Below are positions 10,528 through 20,047 of a stretch of 64,000 nucleotides of DNA, piece after piece; within the stretch, counting starts at the first letter, position 1; every line of letters begins with the position of its first letter. Position numbers and translations under genes: made by a program. Origin of the DNA: Aricia agestis. Taxonomy: Eukaryota > Arthropoda > Insecta > Lepidoptera > Lycaenidae. The DNA lies in assembly GCF_905147365.1 (NCBI RefSeq), contig NC_056419.1, forward strand, positions 999,501-1,063,500. The letters run 5' to 3'. The notes beneath the pieces were generated by a model, which had not been told where the DNA came from, searched no databases, and saw only the letters and a program-made list of their open reading frames with translations.

Positions 10528-10730
10528 TCCATATACTAATATAATAAATGCAAAAGTGTGTCCATCTGTCTGTCTGTTACCATTGTTACTGCGTTGAACC
10601 GATTTTGCTGAAATTTGATATGTAAATACTTTTAATCCCGGGAAAGGACATAGGAAGATACTTTTTATCCCGGAAAAATATACGGTTACCGTGCGAAATA
10701 TGATGCAACTGAGATGTGGGCGTTATCTAG
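10528..10730 (+). mobile_element. Non-autonomous Helitron, family H
   Basis: TC (10528) follows an A, and CTAG (10727-10730) precedes a T. The core has 'gaaccgattttgctgaaatt', 'cccgggaaaggacatagg' and 'tatcccggaaaaat'. A mariner remnant begins a few bases downstream at a TA. Confidence 0.85.
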
Positions 10731-10739
10731 TATATAATA

Positions 10740-11150
10740 ACTGGGGAAAAAGTTTCTTCGCATTTTATAAAAAAAAAACAAAAGGTTTTTTTAATAAAGT
10801 TTATTTACAATTATGTAAAGTATAAAGGTGCCATTTTGTTGATAGGGTCATGATCCCATTGCTATAACAATTTTGGGGCTTCTGATGAACAAACTGCGAC
10901 AAGTGGTTTTGGCAGTCCTCTTGTGATGTCAATCTGACACTGCCTAAGGAATTCTGCACTGACCGAAACAGGTGGAAATCTGAAGGTGCAAGGTCAGGAC
11001 TATACGGCGGATGCATTAGCACCTCCCAATCTCCCGTTATTTTTGCTGAGTGGCTAAAGATGTGTGAAGTCTAGTTATCATGGTGAAAAAACCACACCCC
11101 TTCTGTTGATTTATTCCTTTCGAAAATCCTAGGTAAATTGGCTAGCTATA
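10740..11150 (-). mobile_element. Truncated mariner element
   Basis: The plus-strand left border reads TA|ACTGGGGAAAAAGTTTCTTC, a typical mariner inverted repeat (3' end of the element on the minus strand) next to a TA target. The C-terminal third of a transposase follows (see the pseudogene entry). Sequence past ~11150 is unrelated, so the 5' end and most of the transposase gene are missing. Confidence 0.85.
10801..11148 (-). pseudogene. Mariner transposase, C-terminal remnant
   Basis: Minus strand. Residues include HPPYSPDLAPSDFHLF, with the third acidic residue of the mariner D,D34D catalytic triad, then 'SLGSVRLTSQEDCQNHL' and 'KPQN...GIMTLSTKW', as in the mariner C terminus. Upstream in the same frame 'FHHDN' marks the second catalytic Asp. 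One stop codon directly follows it, and the gap to the next Asp is about two residues shorter than 34. The DNA-binding N-terminal half is absent. A dead gene: stop codon, deletions and no 5' part. Confidence 0.9.
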
Positions 11151-11414
11151 TAACTAGATGGCGATAATATATAGACGTTAGCTATATAACATGTAGCCTT
11201 TGGAGTTTGGTATATCACTCTCATTAGAGTGAGCTGTCACACTCGAGTGAGCTAACTAGCGGTTTCACTGGACATCGGTCACTCGAAATTAATGTTGTAA
11301 CTTCTCTATTATTGTGGATGTATATAGGTATAAAATGTTTATTATCTTTACAGATGTATGCGTTTATTTGCATAGAAAAGGACCTATTGGTCAGATTTTG
11401 ATATTAGACATCAA

Positions 11415-11600
11415 TACTCTTACTAATATTATAAATGCGAAAGTGTGTCTGTCTGTCTGTCTTTGTCTGTTATCTGTTCACGCCCAAACCACTGAACCGA
11501 TTTTGCTGAAATTTTGGTATAGAGATACTTTGAGTCCCAGGAAATGACATTGATATTTTTTTCCAGAAAAATGTACGGATCCCAGCTATAAATGCATTTT
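11415..11600 (+). mobile_element. Helitron family H, 3'-truncated copy
   Basis: Starts 'actaatattataaatgcg' with a tract of tctg units. It keeps 'gaaccgattttgctgaaa', 'gatactttgagtcccagg' and 'ccagaaaaatgtacgg', then fades near 'tttttgcgctac' without a CTAG. Confidence 0.7.
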
Positions 11601-11639
11601 TGCGCTACAAAGTGATTGCCTATTATAATATTTTACTTT

Positions 11640-11700
11640 GTTTGTCGAAACTATGCCGGTTCGGGAACTAGCCCGGCGACAAATATCATCGTAAGAAACT
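11640..11700 (+). repeat. Fragment of the 'ccggttcgggaacta' repeat
   Basis: 'atgccggttcgggaactagc' then 'ccggcgac' and 'cgtaagaaactc' match a short dispersed repeat also found at 40795-40925, 44470-44560 and (inverted) 45195-45290. It is probably a LINE or LTR element 3' piece; class unknown. Confidence 0.55.
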
Positions 11701-12017
11701 CCGATTACTCATTATACAGTTACTACGTAAACTATAGATAATATTAAAATAAAGAGTTTATGTTTCCATCCCAAGAATAACTGACATTTACCGTTTAAGT
11801 TCATCTGATAAATGAAAATAGAACTCTATAAATAGAACAAAAGAAATCAATCAATCGCTCTAACTAATGTCACTAGCTGCAAGACGCTATCAAAAGGTCT
11901 TAGCAACTGACAGTGAATTAATTACTTTTAATTAAACAAAATATATTGTTACAAAATATAATGTAATCATTTTTTCTATCTGAATGCGTTAGAACTGTTA
12001 ATACGTTTATTACAGAA

Positions 12018-12229
12018 CTAGATGACACTTGCAACTCTGTTGCGCCAAAATTTGATTATCGCTCGAGGATCACACATTTTTTCGGGATAAAAAGTATCAT
12101 ATATCTTTTCTCGATAGTTAAAGTATCTCTTTATTATCAAATTTTAGCAAAATCGTTTTAGCAATTTTGGTGTGAAGATTTGACAGACAGACAGACAGAC
12201 TTTCGCATTAATAATATTACTATCATGGA
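12018..12229 (-). mobile_element. Non-autonomous Helitron, family H
   Basis: Minus orientation: CTAG at 12018, 'actctgttgcgccaaaattt', 'cgggataaaaagtatc', a (gaca)n tract near 12181-12200 and 'ttcgcattaataatatta' to TCC at 12227-12229. Confidence 0.8.
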
Positions 12230-13321
12230 TTATGGATATTATGTCTAAATGGCTCATTGAAAAACACATCAAATCGGCTCTTCACGATGAGTGTGAATTG
12301 ACCCGAAATCGTCTAGTTGGAGTCTTTTCTTCAAAGCAATTGTTAGGTTATTTAGTATTTACGTTTATATTTTTAACAAAGACTCTTAACCTTCAAGTGT
12401 TTATACTTTATGTAGTGTTTTAAGTGTTTAGATCAAAAACATCAAAGGAATATTAAATAAAGGGATCGTGAATATAAAATAGCATTTTCATTAGACTTAG
12501 CGACGCCAAGATAACACAAAATAGATGGCCACTGAGAAGTAAGATAAAACACGGTTTCGTAAACCTAAAAGTGAGTGAAAAATTGTATTGGAGAAAATTA
12601 CAAGTTTTTCCAATCGAACAGGCCCCTAAAGTATAATGGCGATTTTGCACAAAGATTTGTGCAAATATTTTAAAATGTAAAAATTAAAATATAAGCTTCA
12701 TGGGAATAATTGTAGACGTAAGTGGAAGAATCGAACAAGTAACATTTCGTAACATACGGACAATAACTCATTTTTCCCCTTGTTATTTTAATAAAACTTG
12801 TAACTTATCTACTTCATAACCTAGTTAATTTATCGGGCTACACATATCATTCACAGTATTTCTATTTTCAATCATTTTTCCGGCTCTAAAGCCTCCATTT
12901 ATGCAGAAAAACGGCAATTCTTAAAACTGTTGCTTACCTGTTTTATCCACTATAACGTCTTCATAATTTTCCGCTTCAAGTGGCCGATATTAATTCTGAG
13001 ACGGATTTCAACAAATTACCTTTTCTCTTAATTTTGTTTAGTTTCAGAATTTTGCAGAAAAGTAATAAGAACTTTTGAAGAAATTATTACTGTAATATTT
13101 TTTGAGTAGCCACTTATTGTTATTAAGTTATAATTAGGTTTTATTAGACTTCTGAAGTTGTTTTGAAATATAATACAAGCACTAATATACAAATAGCATT
13201 TATGTTTTGGTGTGTTAAAAAATATTATAATTATTTTACATTTCGTATTTACGTTAATTACTTATTAAATTACTATTATAAAAAATTACTTATTAAAATT
13301 ACTATTATAATAGTAGGTACA
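12230..13321. other. Unassigned AT-rich sequence
   Basis: About 1.1 kb without recognised repeats. ORFs at 12232-12423 (63 residues) and 12453-12650 have no domain and show no splice or promoter context that could be supported. Confidence 0.4.
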
Positions 13322-13445
13322 TTACGCACCTAGGGCTGGAAAATAAGAAATGTCTCAGATCATAATATGTAATTGTTGGCTGAGAACAAACATATTATTT
13401 TGATCTGAGGCTTTCTTATTTACTGTCCAGTGCCCATGGTGCGTA
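13322..13445. mobile_element. Palindromic MITE
   Basis: The left arm 'tacgcacctagggctgg' to 'cagatcataatatgt' pairs with the right arm 'acatattattttgatctga' to 'gtgcccatggtgcgta'. Arms are ~48 bp with scattered mismatches around a centre near 13370-13388. Old by divergence; no target duplication identified. Confidence 0.65.
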
Positions 13446-13800
13446 TACTATTTTTCTCATCGACGGAAGCGGTCAACATCGGTAAGCGCAGCGGGAAAAA
13501 AGTTGACGTTTTGAGAGACGTTGAGAGGTGAGAAAAAGCTATTTCCGCAAAGAAAACTATCTTCAAGAAAAACAAACACAACATAATAATATTAATACTA
13601 TTCAACTTCAAAATAAAAATAGCCTATGATATTTAAGTTTTTATAACCAGAATAATATATATTAATGTCTATAAACAGTATAATAAATATAACCTACTAT
13701 TTTGTCCCTCCTATTATAATAATAGTCATCGCCAAAAGTATCTCAACGTCCGACGTCCGTCGTAACAGCTACCGTTTTAGTGGGCAGCCACATGGACTTT

Positions 13801-13858
13801 AGGGGGCGATGGGGGTGGATGGGGGCTAGATGGGTGTTGGATGGGGGCTCGGTGGGGA
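13801..13858 (+). other. G-rich tract with G-quadruplex potential
   Basis: Within 58 bases there are four runs of five G (13802, 13811, 13821, 13843), one GGG (13832) and one GGGG (13854), separated by short loops, in otherwise AT-rich DNA. The run order satisfies the usual four-tract quadruplex pattern on the plus strand. Function unknown. Confidence 0.75.
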
Positions 13859-13984
13859 GTTAACTGGGTCAACGACGTGAACCGATAGTACTGATATCGC
13901 GCCAGCGTGAATTATTTAGATATGGGTGCAACGTGGGCGTAATAGTTGTAGAACTGTTTAGGGTCAGTTCACACAGAGATGTGA

Positions 13985-14092
13985 TGAGATGTTGTCTGGT
14001 ACCCGTAACACAAGTCCTTCAGGTACTTAGCATGGGGCCAGACTGACGTGGTGTGAAGCGTCCATTGATGTTATTATTATTATTACCTATTA
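13985..14092 (+). mobile_element. SINE family F, 3' end only
   Basis: 'gttgtctggtacccgtaaca', 'caagtccttcaggtactta' and 'gtgtgaagcgtcc' match the 3' part of the family F SINEs at 42392 and 52859, followed by an (ATT)n tail at about 14070-14085. The tRNA-like head is missing (5' truncation). Confidence 0.75.
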
Positions 14093-14094
14093 TA

Positions 14095-14262
14095 CTACCA
14101 GAGAAGTTGATTCATAGGGAGATGACGGATCTACGTAATTTGGTCGTGTAGATCATAGATCACAGTCATCTGACAGATAACGACTAATATTGATTCGATA
14201 AAACCAAATTACGTAGGCGCCAACTGCCTATAAATTATTTTTCTCTTCCATTCTGATGATCA
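14095..14262. mobile_element. MITE family E, copy 1
   Basis: The left end 'taccagagaagttgattcat' and 'gacggatctacgtaatttgg' pairs with the right side 'aaccaaattacgtaggc', 'aactgcctataaatt' and 'ttctctt'. The right terminus is diverged. Better copies are at 24407, 41766 and 43142. Confidence 0.65.
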
Positions 14263-14544
14263 TGAAACTTTACGAACATACATTTCCATTTTAAAGCACT
14301 TAAAACTTTATTACAAAAATACTCAGCTTAGTGAAAAGGTCCTAGGTCGGTTGTAATCTAAACTAAGTCTAGGACAAGTCTGCAAGCTATCTACACCCTC
14401 GTAATCCTTTAGTATTGTTCTATTTCTGCGGAGACAAACGTTTTGTTCGATGGATTAGGGCTTCTTACTGAAATTCCAGTTGGAAATAAAATAAAGTTTT
14501 GCTTCTTTAAATATATCTACTTACTTTAGATTTAAGAAGCTTTT

Positions 14545-14774
14545 GTCGTTGCGCCTGCTAAATCCTGTATGTGTTTTTAGTAAAATTTTTAGGGGTAAAC
14601 AATAAACTATTTTATTTAATGATGGTTGGACTAACAATAAATGAAAAATGGAGTATTGTGGCAAATCTTTAATTTATTGACAAAATCAACAATCATTCAA
14701 TAAAATAGTTTATTGCCTACCTACCCCTGAAAATTTGACTAAAAACACATACAGGATTTGGCAGGTGCAACGAC
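14545..14774. mobile_element. Inverted-repeat element with ~85-bp arms
   Basis: The left arm 'gtcgttgcgcctgctaaatc' to 'aataaactattttatt' (14545-14625) is mirrored by 'aataaaatagtttattg' to 'gatttggcaggtgcaacgac' (14698-14774). The 70-bp centre is unique. The arms share 'ctgtatgtgtttttagt' in inverted form. MITE-like, class unknown. Confidence 0.7.
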
Positions 14775-14814
14775 GTTTCAGGTTTTGTTATATTAAATTA
14801 TTCAGGAATAGCAA

Positions 14815-14905
14815 ATTCGAGAAAAGGTAGGTAGTGCCCTTGCGCGCTTCGCTTGGCTCATCTTGGCGGGGGCACTCCCGTGCCCCCAGATGCATACTAG
14901 TAATG
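14815..14905. repeat. Short repeat with GGGGGCAC/GTGCCCCC hairpin
   Basis: The segment 'gagaaaaggtaggtagtgcc' through 'cttggcgggggcactcccgt' to 'gcccccaga' is a diverged inverted relative of 5400-5470. The hairpin GGGGGCAC...GTGCCCCC is shared. It probably belongs to the Helitron-like family at 5213. Confidence 0.55.
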
Positions 14906-14978
14906 AATTTTGTTGCGAAATTTTGTGCCAGAAAGTGGTAAGACAATTAATTTTTTTGACTGACAAGAGTGACTTTTG

Positions 14979-15277
14979 ACGTGGGAGATCCATGCTTCGG
15001 CACGAATGGACCGGCTCGACCGGAGAAATACCACGGGCTCACAGAAAACTGGCGTGAAACAGCGCTTGCGCTGTGTTTCGCCGAGTTAGTGAGTTTACCG
15101 GAAGCCCAATCCCCTACCCTTTTCCCTTCCCTACCCTCCCCTATTACTCTATTCCCTCTTAAAAGGCCGGCGACGCAGCTGCAGCTCTTCTGATGCTGCG
15201 AGTGTCCATGGGCGAGGGAAGTTGCTTTCCATCAGGTGACCCGTTTCCTCGTTATCCCCCTTATTTCATTAAAAAAA
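14979..15277 (+). mobile_element. Family A LINE-tailed SINE, copy 2
   Basis: Full-length: head 'acgtgggagatccatgc', 'cggctcgaccggagaaata', a short pyrimidine tract, a LINE-derived tail from 'ggccggcgacgcagctgc', and poly-A 15271-15277. The tail has the family A diagnostic bases (gatGctgcg; A in the former stop codon position). Confidence 0.92.
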
Positions 15278-16219
15278 TGTATTGAAAATAAGAATTTGTC
15301 AAAAGTTCATTAAACTCAAATTATTAAATATTTATTGTCAGGACAGAAAGATTCATGCTAACTTCAATGTTTAATTGATTCTGCAATATGCATCCCTCAA
15401 AATGTCAAAATTGCCAATTTTGGGGTATACTGCATAAAGTAAAAAAGCCCCAAAGGAAGTTACGCCCCCTTTTTCCCCGCCTTTTCCATAATTCCATAAT
15501 ATAATATCTCCATTCCATTCCATAATATAATATGTATATTCCTATTATGTTTCATAATATCCTGACAGTTTTAATATTCCGATTCATCGATAATATTATA
15601 TTGTTTTAATAAAACGCGCCATCTGCTCTCCCCGGTTTATTAAGACAGGCTGAAACGACATGTTTTATTGCGACAATTTTATGTTTTCAATACAAATGGA
15701 AATTAAAATGAATCGTAAACATTATGACAATGTTATTGTGTTGTTTGGCTTCCAATTTTCTCTGAATACAATCGTTCCTGACGTAAAATTCGTAAATTGC
15801 CTTTTGAATATTTGTAAACAATGTTTTGATAATAATATTTTATGTTTATAAAATAAAAGCATAAGTATCTGTTTCCTCCTCACGTTTAAGTTGTCGAACT
15901 GATTTTGATGAAATTTGTTATGGAGTCCTGGAAAGACCATAGGAGAGGTTTACTAATTCACATTATTATAATTATGATAGAATAAAGAAATAAACAAATA
16001 TTTATTTTTAACTAAAATTTTACAGGATGTTCTTATACAATCATTAATCTGGACTCTAGGATACCCTGTGTCTGAATAACAGAGAGAAATGTGTAAGCGT
16101 GTACGTTTACGCTTTTTCACGCAAAAACTAATAAGTATAAGTTTAATTAATTATTACATGGGCTTAAGGCTCACTATTAATATTAAAAATACAGTAACTG
16201 AATATTACTGGAGACACCC
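15278..16219. other. Unassigned sequence
   Basis: AT-rich. 15480-15560 has repeated 'ccataatataatat' words. 15655-15855 contains an open 63-residue ORF overlapped by an antisense ORF, neither recognisable. 15900-15960 ('gaactgattttgatgaaatt') is probably a Helitron family H scrap. Confidence 0.35.
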
Positions 16220-16384
16220 ATACTAATAATATTATAAATGCGAAAGTGTGTCTGGCTGTCAGTATGGAGATAATTTGAGTCTTGGAATAGGACATAGGAT
16301 ACTTTTTATCCCGGAAAATTTAACAATTCCCGCGCGGAATACGCTAAACGAATATTGGTGCAACGGAGTTGCGGTCGTTATCTA
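16220..16384 (+). mobile_element. Helitron family H, internally deleted
   Basis: 'catactaataatattataaa', 'gcgaaagtgtgtctggctgt', then directly 'agtatggagataatttgagt', skipping the usual 'aaccgattttgctgaa' block. It runs to 'caacggagttgcggtcg' and 'ttatcta', where a TAA-flanked MITE is inserted at the would-be CTAG end. Confidence 0.7.
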
Positions 16385-16385
16385 A

Positions 16386-17328
16386 TGTCGGCTGTACACT
16401 CTCGCCGAGACACAGCGAGGCGGCCGGAGTGCGAGAGTGTAAATGGGTGCGCTCGCCTCATCTCGCCTGTCTCGGTCCAGTGTCGGTATTTTGCGCTCGA
16501 GTCAAAGGGTCTCGCGAGGAAAGCGAGCGCATTAGTAGTTATGTCTATTGTGGCATTACTGTACACCAACTATACACTCGTGTTTTTCACTACTAGTCGC
16601 GCCGCTAGACAGTGCAGAACAGAAAAATAACAATAATAAACGTCATTATCAGTCATTATCTGTGAGAAATAAAATTAAATATGATTAAGGGAGATCGCAG
16701 ACGACAGACCTTTTGTGATCTCCCTTAAGGTCTTTGGATTACCGTGATCGCTTTCGATGCATGTATGAATGGTAATCATCCACTAACTACGTTATCGCAA
16801 TTTTTTTTTTTAATGAAATAAGGGCGCAAACAAGCAAACGGGTCACCTGATGGAAGGCAACTACCGTCGCCCATGGACACTCGCAGCATCAGAAGAGCTG
16901 CAGGTGCGTTGCCGGCCTTTTAAGAGGGAATAGAGTAATAGGGTAGGGTAGGGAAGGGAATAGGGTAGGGGATCGGGCCTCCGGTAAACTCACTCTCAAC
17001 GAAACACAGCGCAAGCGCTGTTTCACGCCGGTTTTCTGTGAGAACGTGGTATACGTTCTCTCTTCTCTTCTCCGGTCGAGCCGGCCCATTCGTGCCGAAG
17101 CATGGCTCTCCCACGTATAAACTTTAATACTTTTAATATGTAAATATTTATATAGCTCATAGCACAGAGAGCTACAGCAGCTGCAAGTGTTTTCGTCCAT
17201 CTCATAGAGAAAAATAATGGTCCATCGTCTCTGAGTTCATAACTGCGATTGAACTAAGCGAGAATGATCATGATCACACCCGGGCAAGGGGCTCTCGCAC
17301 GAGACTCAGCGAGCGTGTACAGCCGACA
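16386..17328. mobile_element. TAA-flanked MITE (TGTCGGCTGTACAC ends), split by a SINE
   Basis: Ends TGTCGGCTGTACACTCTCGC and GCGAGCGTGTACAGCCGACA are inverted. They are flanked by TAA at 16383-16385 and 17329-17331. The interior is GC-rich near both ends (cgagacacagcgag / gagactcagcgag). A family A SINE occupies 16801-17117, leaving about 626 bp of element. The TAA target and GC-rich inverted ends suggest the PIF/Harbinger superfamily. ORFs at 16355-16630 lie in the element arm and show no domain. Confidence 0.8.
16801..17117 (-). mobile_element. Family A LINE-tailed SINE, copy 3
   Basis: Poly-T at 16801-16811, LINE-derived tail, pyrimidine tract, head ending 'gctctcccacgtat' at 17117. This copy has a small insertion in the head ('tacgttctctcttctctt' between 'gtggta' and 'ctccggtcg'). 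Inserted into the TAA-flanked MITE, so it is younger than that element. Confidence 0.92.
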
Positions 17329-17334
17329 TAATAT

Positions 17335-18225
17335 AATATAGTTTTGCTCTAGCAAAACCTAGTACGACAGAATATCATGAAAGAGTTTAGGTTTTAGCGT
17401 AGAATACCAAAGTTCAACGTCTCGTGAGCCAGTTAATATAGTTATAGTTCACCAGTTCCGTGTGGCGGTTGTTGGCGGTTACTGTTAGGCCACGGACACG
17501 AAATCAGTGGGAAGCGGCGCGAGAGCGGCGCTTTCCACTGTATATGTTGCAGTCATCTGGTTAAAACAGCCGTTCAATCAAACAGCAATAGCCCTTAGAC
17601 TGAACAACGCCATTCAATCACACGGCTATACGTCGCTTAGCCTACTTGTTGACTGCAACGTTCAACACTACAACTAGAAGACGATCAGCCATCTGGTTAA
17701 ATGGAAAATTAACTGAGGTGACTATTTTTGTGGCATTATAATATAAGGTTATATAGGTTATGTTTTAAAAATGTCTTTAAATTGTTATAATATTATGTGT
17801 GCACAATAAAGAGTATTTATCTTATCTTACCTTAATTTATATGGAACTGGCCCCGATGGCAGCGGCGCGGCGAGCGACGCACGTCGTACACTAGGCTTCC
17901 CGCGCTCGCACCGCTCTATCGCTCCCGCCCCGCTGCCCGCAAAATTCTAGGTTGAGGCCTTATACGCGATAACTGCGCCAGGCACGCGACAATCAAAACC
18001 GATAGTCATAATCACTGAACTGGATTAAGTTTTAACTGCTAGTTAAATAAACTGGTGCAAGTTTAAATAACCGCAATAATGTTTACGCTTTAAGCGCTAC
18101 ACAGATTTTGATGCGGAAAGAATTGAAGTCCCAGAAAGACAAAAGATTTTCGTGCGATGTGTCCAACTTTAATTTAAAACGCTGATAGCCAAGTGCGGCA
18201 GTAAGCAGTACTTATATAGTTACAA
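17335..18225. other. Mixed unassigned sequence with GC-rich patches
   Basis: 17340-17362 holds the hairpin GTTTTGCT-CT-AGCAAAAC directly followed by CTAGT, possibly a Helitron 3' end. 17480-17530 and 17850-17945 are GC-rich (gcggcgcgagagcggcgc; cggcgcggcgagcgacgc) around a middle with a polyadenylation-like 'acaataaagagtatttatc' at 17803. This resembles an element with GC-rich ends, but inverted repeats could not be aligned with confidence. Confidence 0.4.
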
Positions 18226-18229
18226 ACAG

Positions 18230-18300
18230 CATCTCGCTTTGGCTGGAAATTTGGTATAAAGATACTTTGAGTCCTGGGAAATGAAATAGGATACTTTTTT
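18230..18300 (+). mobile_element. Helitron family H fragment
   Basis: 'ggctggaaatttggtataaa' and 'gatactttgagtcctgggaa' to 'ggatactttttt' match the middle of family H. It is cut off by the 'accgacttcc' repeat that starts at 18301. Confidence 0.6.
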
Positions 18301-19520
18301 GTTACCGACTTCCAAAAAGCAGGAGGTTATACGTTCGCCTGTATGTATCTTTTTTTTTTGTATGTTCAACGATAACTCAGCTGCTTGTGATCCGATTTTC
18401 AAAATTATTTTTGTGTTGTATAGAGTTTAACTCGAATTTGGTACCATGTTCACAAAAGTGGTGATCTGATGATGGGATCCTGGAGGGATTGAGGGGACTC
18501 CTTGAAATTTGTATGGAAATATATAGTGATTTTAATTTTTTCTGAACATTTGAGGTATATGCTATCAAAAAGTAAGATTTTGCACCAGGTTATACCCTGG
18601 ATCCGAAGGTACCCAACAGAACTTTTGAATCCTTATAGATACAGGTTCGGGGATTTCGGCGTTGTTTAAACAACTGAAAGCATAAGCCAACACATCAATT
18701 TATTTAATCATCATCATCAAAATCATAATTATGCCATGGGTCATCACATTATGACCCAATTATTGATGCTTTTATTTTGCATGGAAGCAGATGTTTTTGA
18801 TGATTATTTCGCTGTTTCTGGACTGATTTTCAAAATTCTTGTGTTGTTGTATAGGGTATAATCTTGATTTTGTATCATAATTACGAAAGTGGTGAGCTGA
18901 TGATGGGATCTATGAGCAATCGAGGGAAATCCTAGAAATTTATCAAAAGACTCATAGTGGTTAAAATGTTGTTTCTAGTAACTTAAACATATGTTACGAA
19001 TAAGAGAAAGTTCATACGAAGTTGTCTCTTGGTCCAAAGACACTGAACAGAACTCCTGAACCTTTAAAGATAAAAGTTTTTAAATTGCAGCATCGCTTAG
19101 ATAACTGCAAGCATTTACCACAATTTCGCTTACAGTAACATAATGTGAATAGTTAACATTTGTAGTGGTTATTTACGCATAAAGCCTTGTCTTGTAGATA
19201 ACTAAAAAGAGTGAAATTATTATTTTTAACAAAAAATTAAAACCGACTTCCAAGGTAAAAACAATAATAATATGAACAAAAAGTATTAAATAACTCTTAC
19301 TCTATATTTCAGAATTCGTCTAAATCTCAACTATTTCTGTACATACTACAGTCTTCATTACTTTGAAGTCGGTTTGAAGATGTGCAGAAATAGTTGAGAT
19401 TAGTATGTACAGAAATAGTTGAGATTTAGACGAATTCTGAAAAAGGCACTAATATAGAGTAAGAGTTATTTAATACTTTTTGTTCATATTATTATTGTTT
19501 TTACCTTGGAAGTCGGTTTT
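18301..19520. mobile_element. 'accgacttcc' repeat complex with a long terminal palindrome
   Basis: Starts 'ttaccgacttccaaaaagc' and ends 'accttggaagtcggtttt', so the complex has inverted ends. The first body (18301-18730: 'gatccgattttcaaaatt', 'agtggtgatctgatgatggg') is partly repeated at 18780-19130. The last section (19241-19512) is a fold-back with ~75-bp arms ('cgacttccaaggtaaaaac' against 'gtttttaccttggaagtcg'). A related element is at 56118-57508. Widespread type in Lepidoptera; transposition class not determined. Confidence 0.65.
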
Positions 19521-19547
19521 AATTTTTTGTTAAAAATACTAATTCTA

Positions 19548-19643
19548 GCCTATGCTGTCCCACTGCTGGGCGAAGGCCTCCCCCAAGGTCTTCAATTGTG
19601 CTCGCTCCTGTGCCACCGCTGGCCAGCCTGGCTGGTGAATACT
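19548..19643 (-). pseudogene. RTE-like LINE, C-terminal remnant
   Basis: On the minus strand the last codons read 'QPGWPAVAQERAQ' and 'LGEAFAQQWDSIG' before a stop, the terminal motif of RTE-type LINE polyproteins ('...GEAFAQQW...'). Only about 30 residues remain. A shorter relative of the same end lies at 38204-38253 on the same strand. Confidence 0.65.
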
Positions 19644-19708
19644 TTTTATATCGGCAAAATATACGATTCCGATGCGATAAATACATTTTGGCGCAACGTC
19701 ATCTAATG
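19637..19708 (+). mobile_element. Helitron family H 3' fragment
   Basis: 'aatactttttatatcggcaa' and 'gatgcgataaatacattttg' to 'gcgcaacgtcatcta' match the family H 3' end. It abuts the RTE remnant. Confidence 0.55.
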
Positions 19709-20047
19709 GTCTGTTGTTATATTGGCGCTGCACCTGAAGTAGATTAAAAAGTTCAGTAACCTCTGACGTCATAAGGTTCTATTGGAGGACACAGAACAAT
19801 GGGCCAAGAATAGAATATTGTTCGAACAACAAATGCCTAGATTCTGCAGTGACGTGTTTGTCATGGCGTGAATAGAATTATAATTGCTTTTAACCACTAT
19901 TACCAGCAGAAAACTAAGTTAAGACTTATATCTAGTTGAGAAGGTGTTAGTTCTTGATTAAGTAACACCTAAACATATTGATATTAAAAAAAGGCTTAGT
20001 ATAGCTATAATACGTGCAGAGTTGGCAGTAAATATTAAGTATTACAA

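Noticed and set aside
16355..16630. 91-codon ORF with some Arg/Cys-rich sequence
   Set aside because: Lies in the GC-rich arm of a TAA-flanked MITE; overlapping ORFs in three frames show it is compositional.
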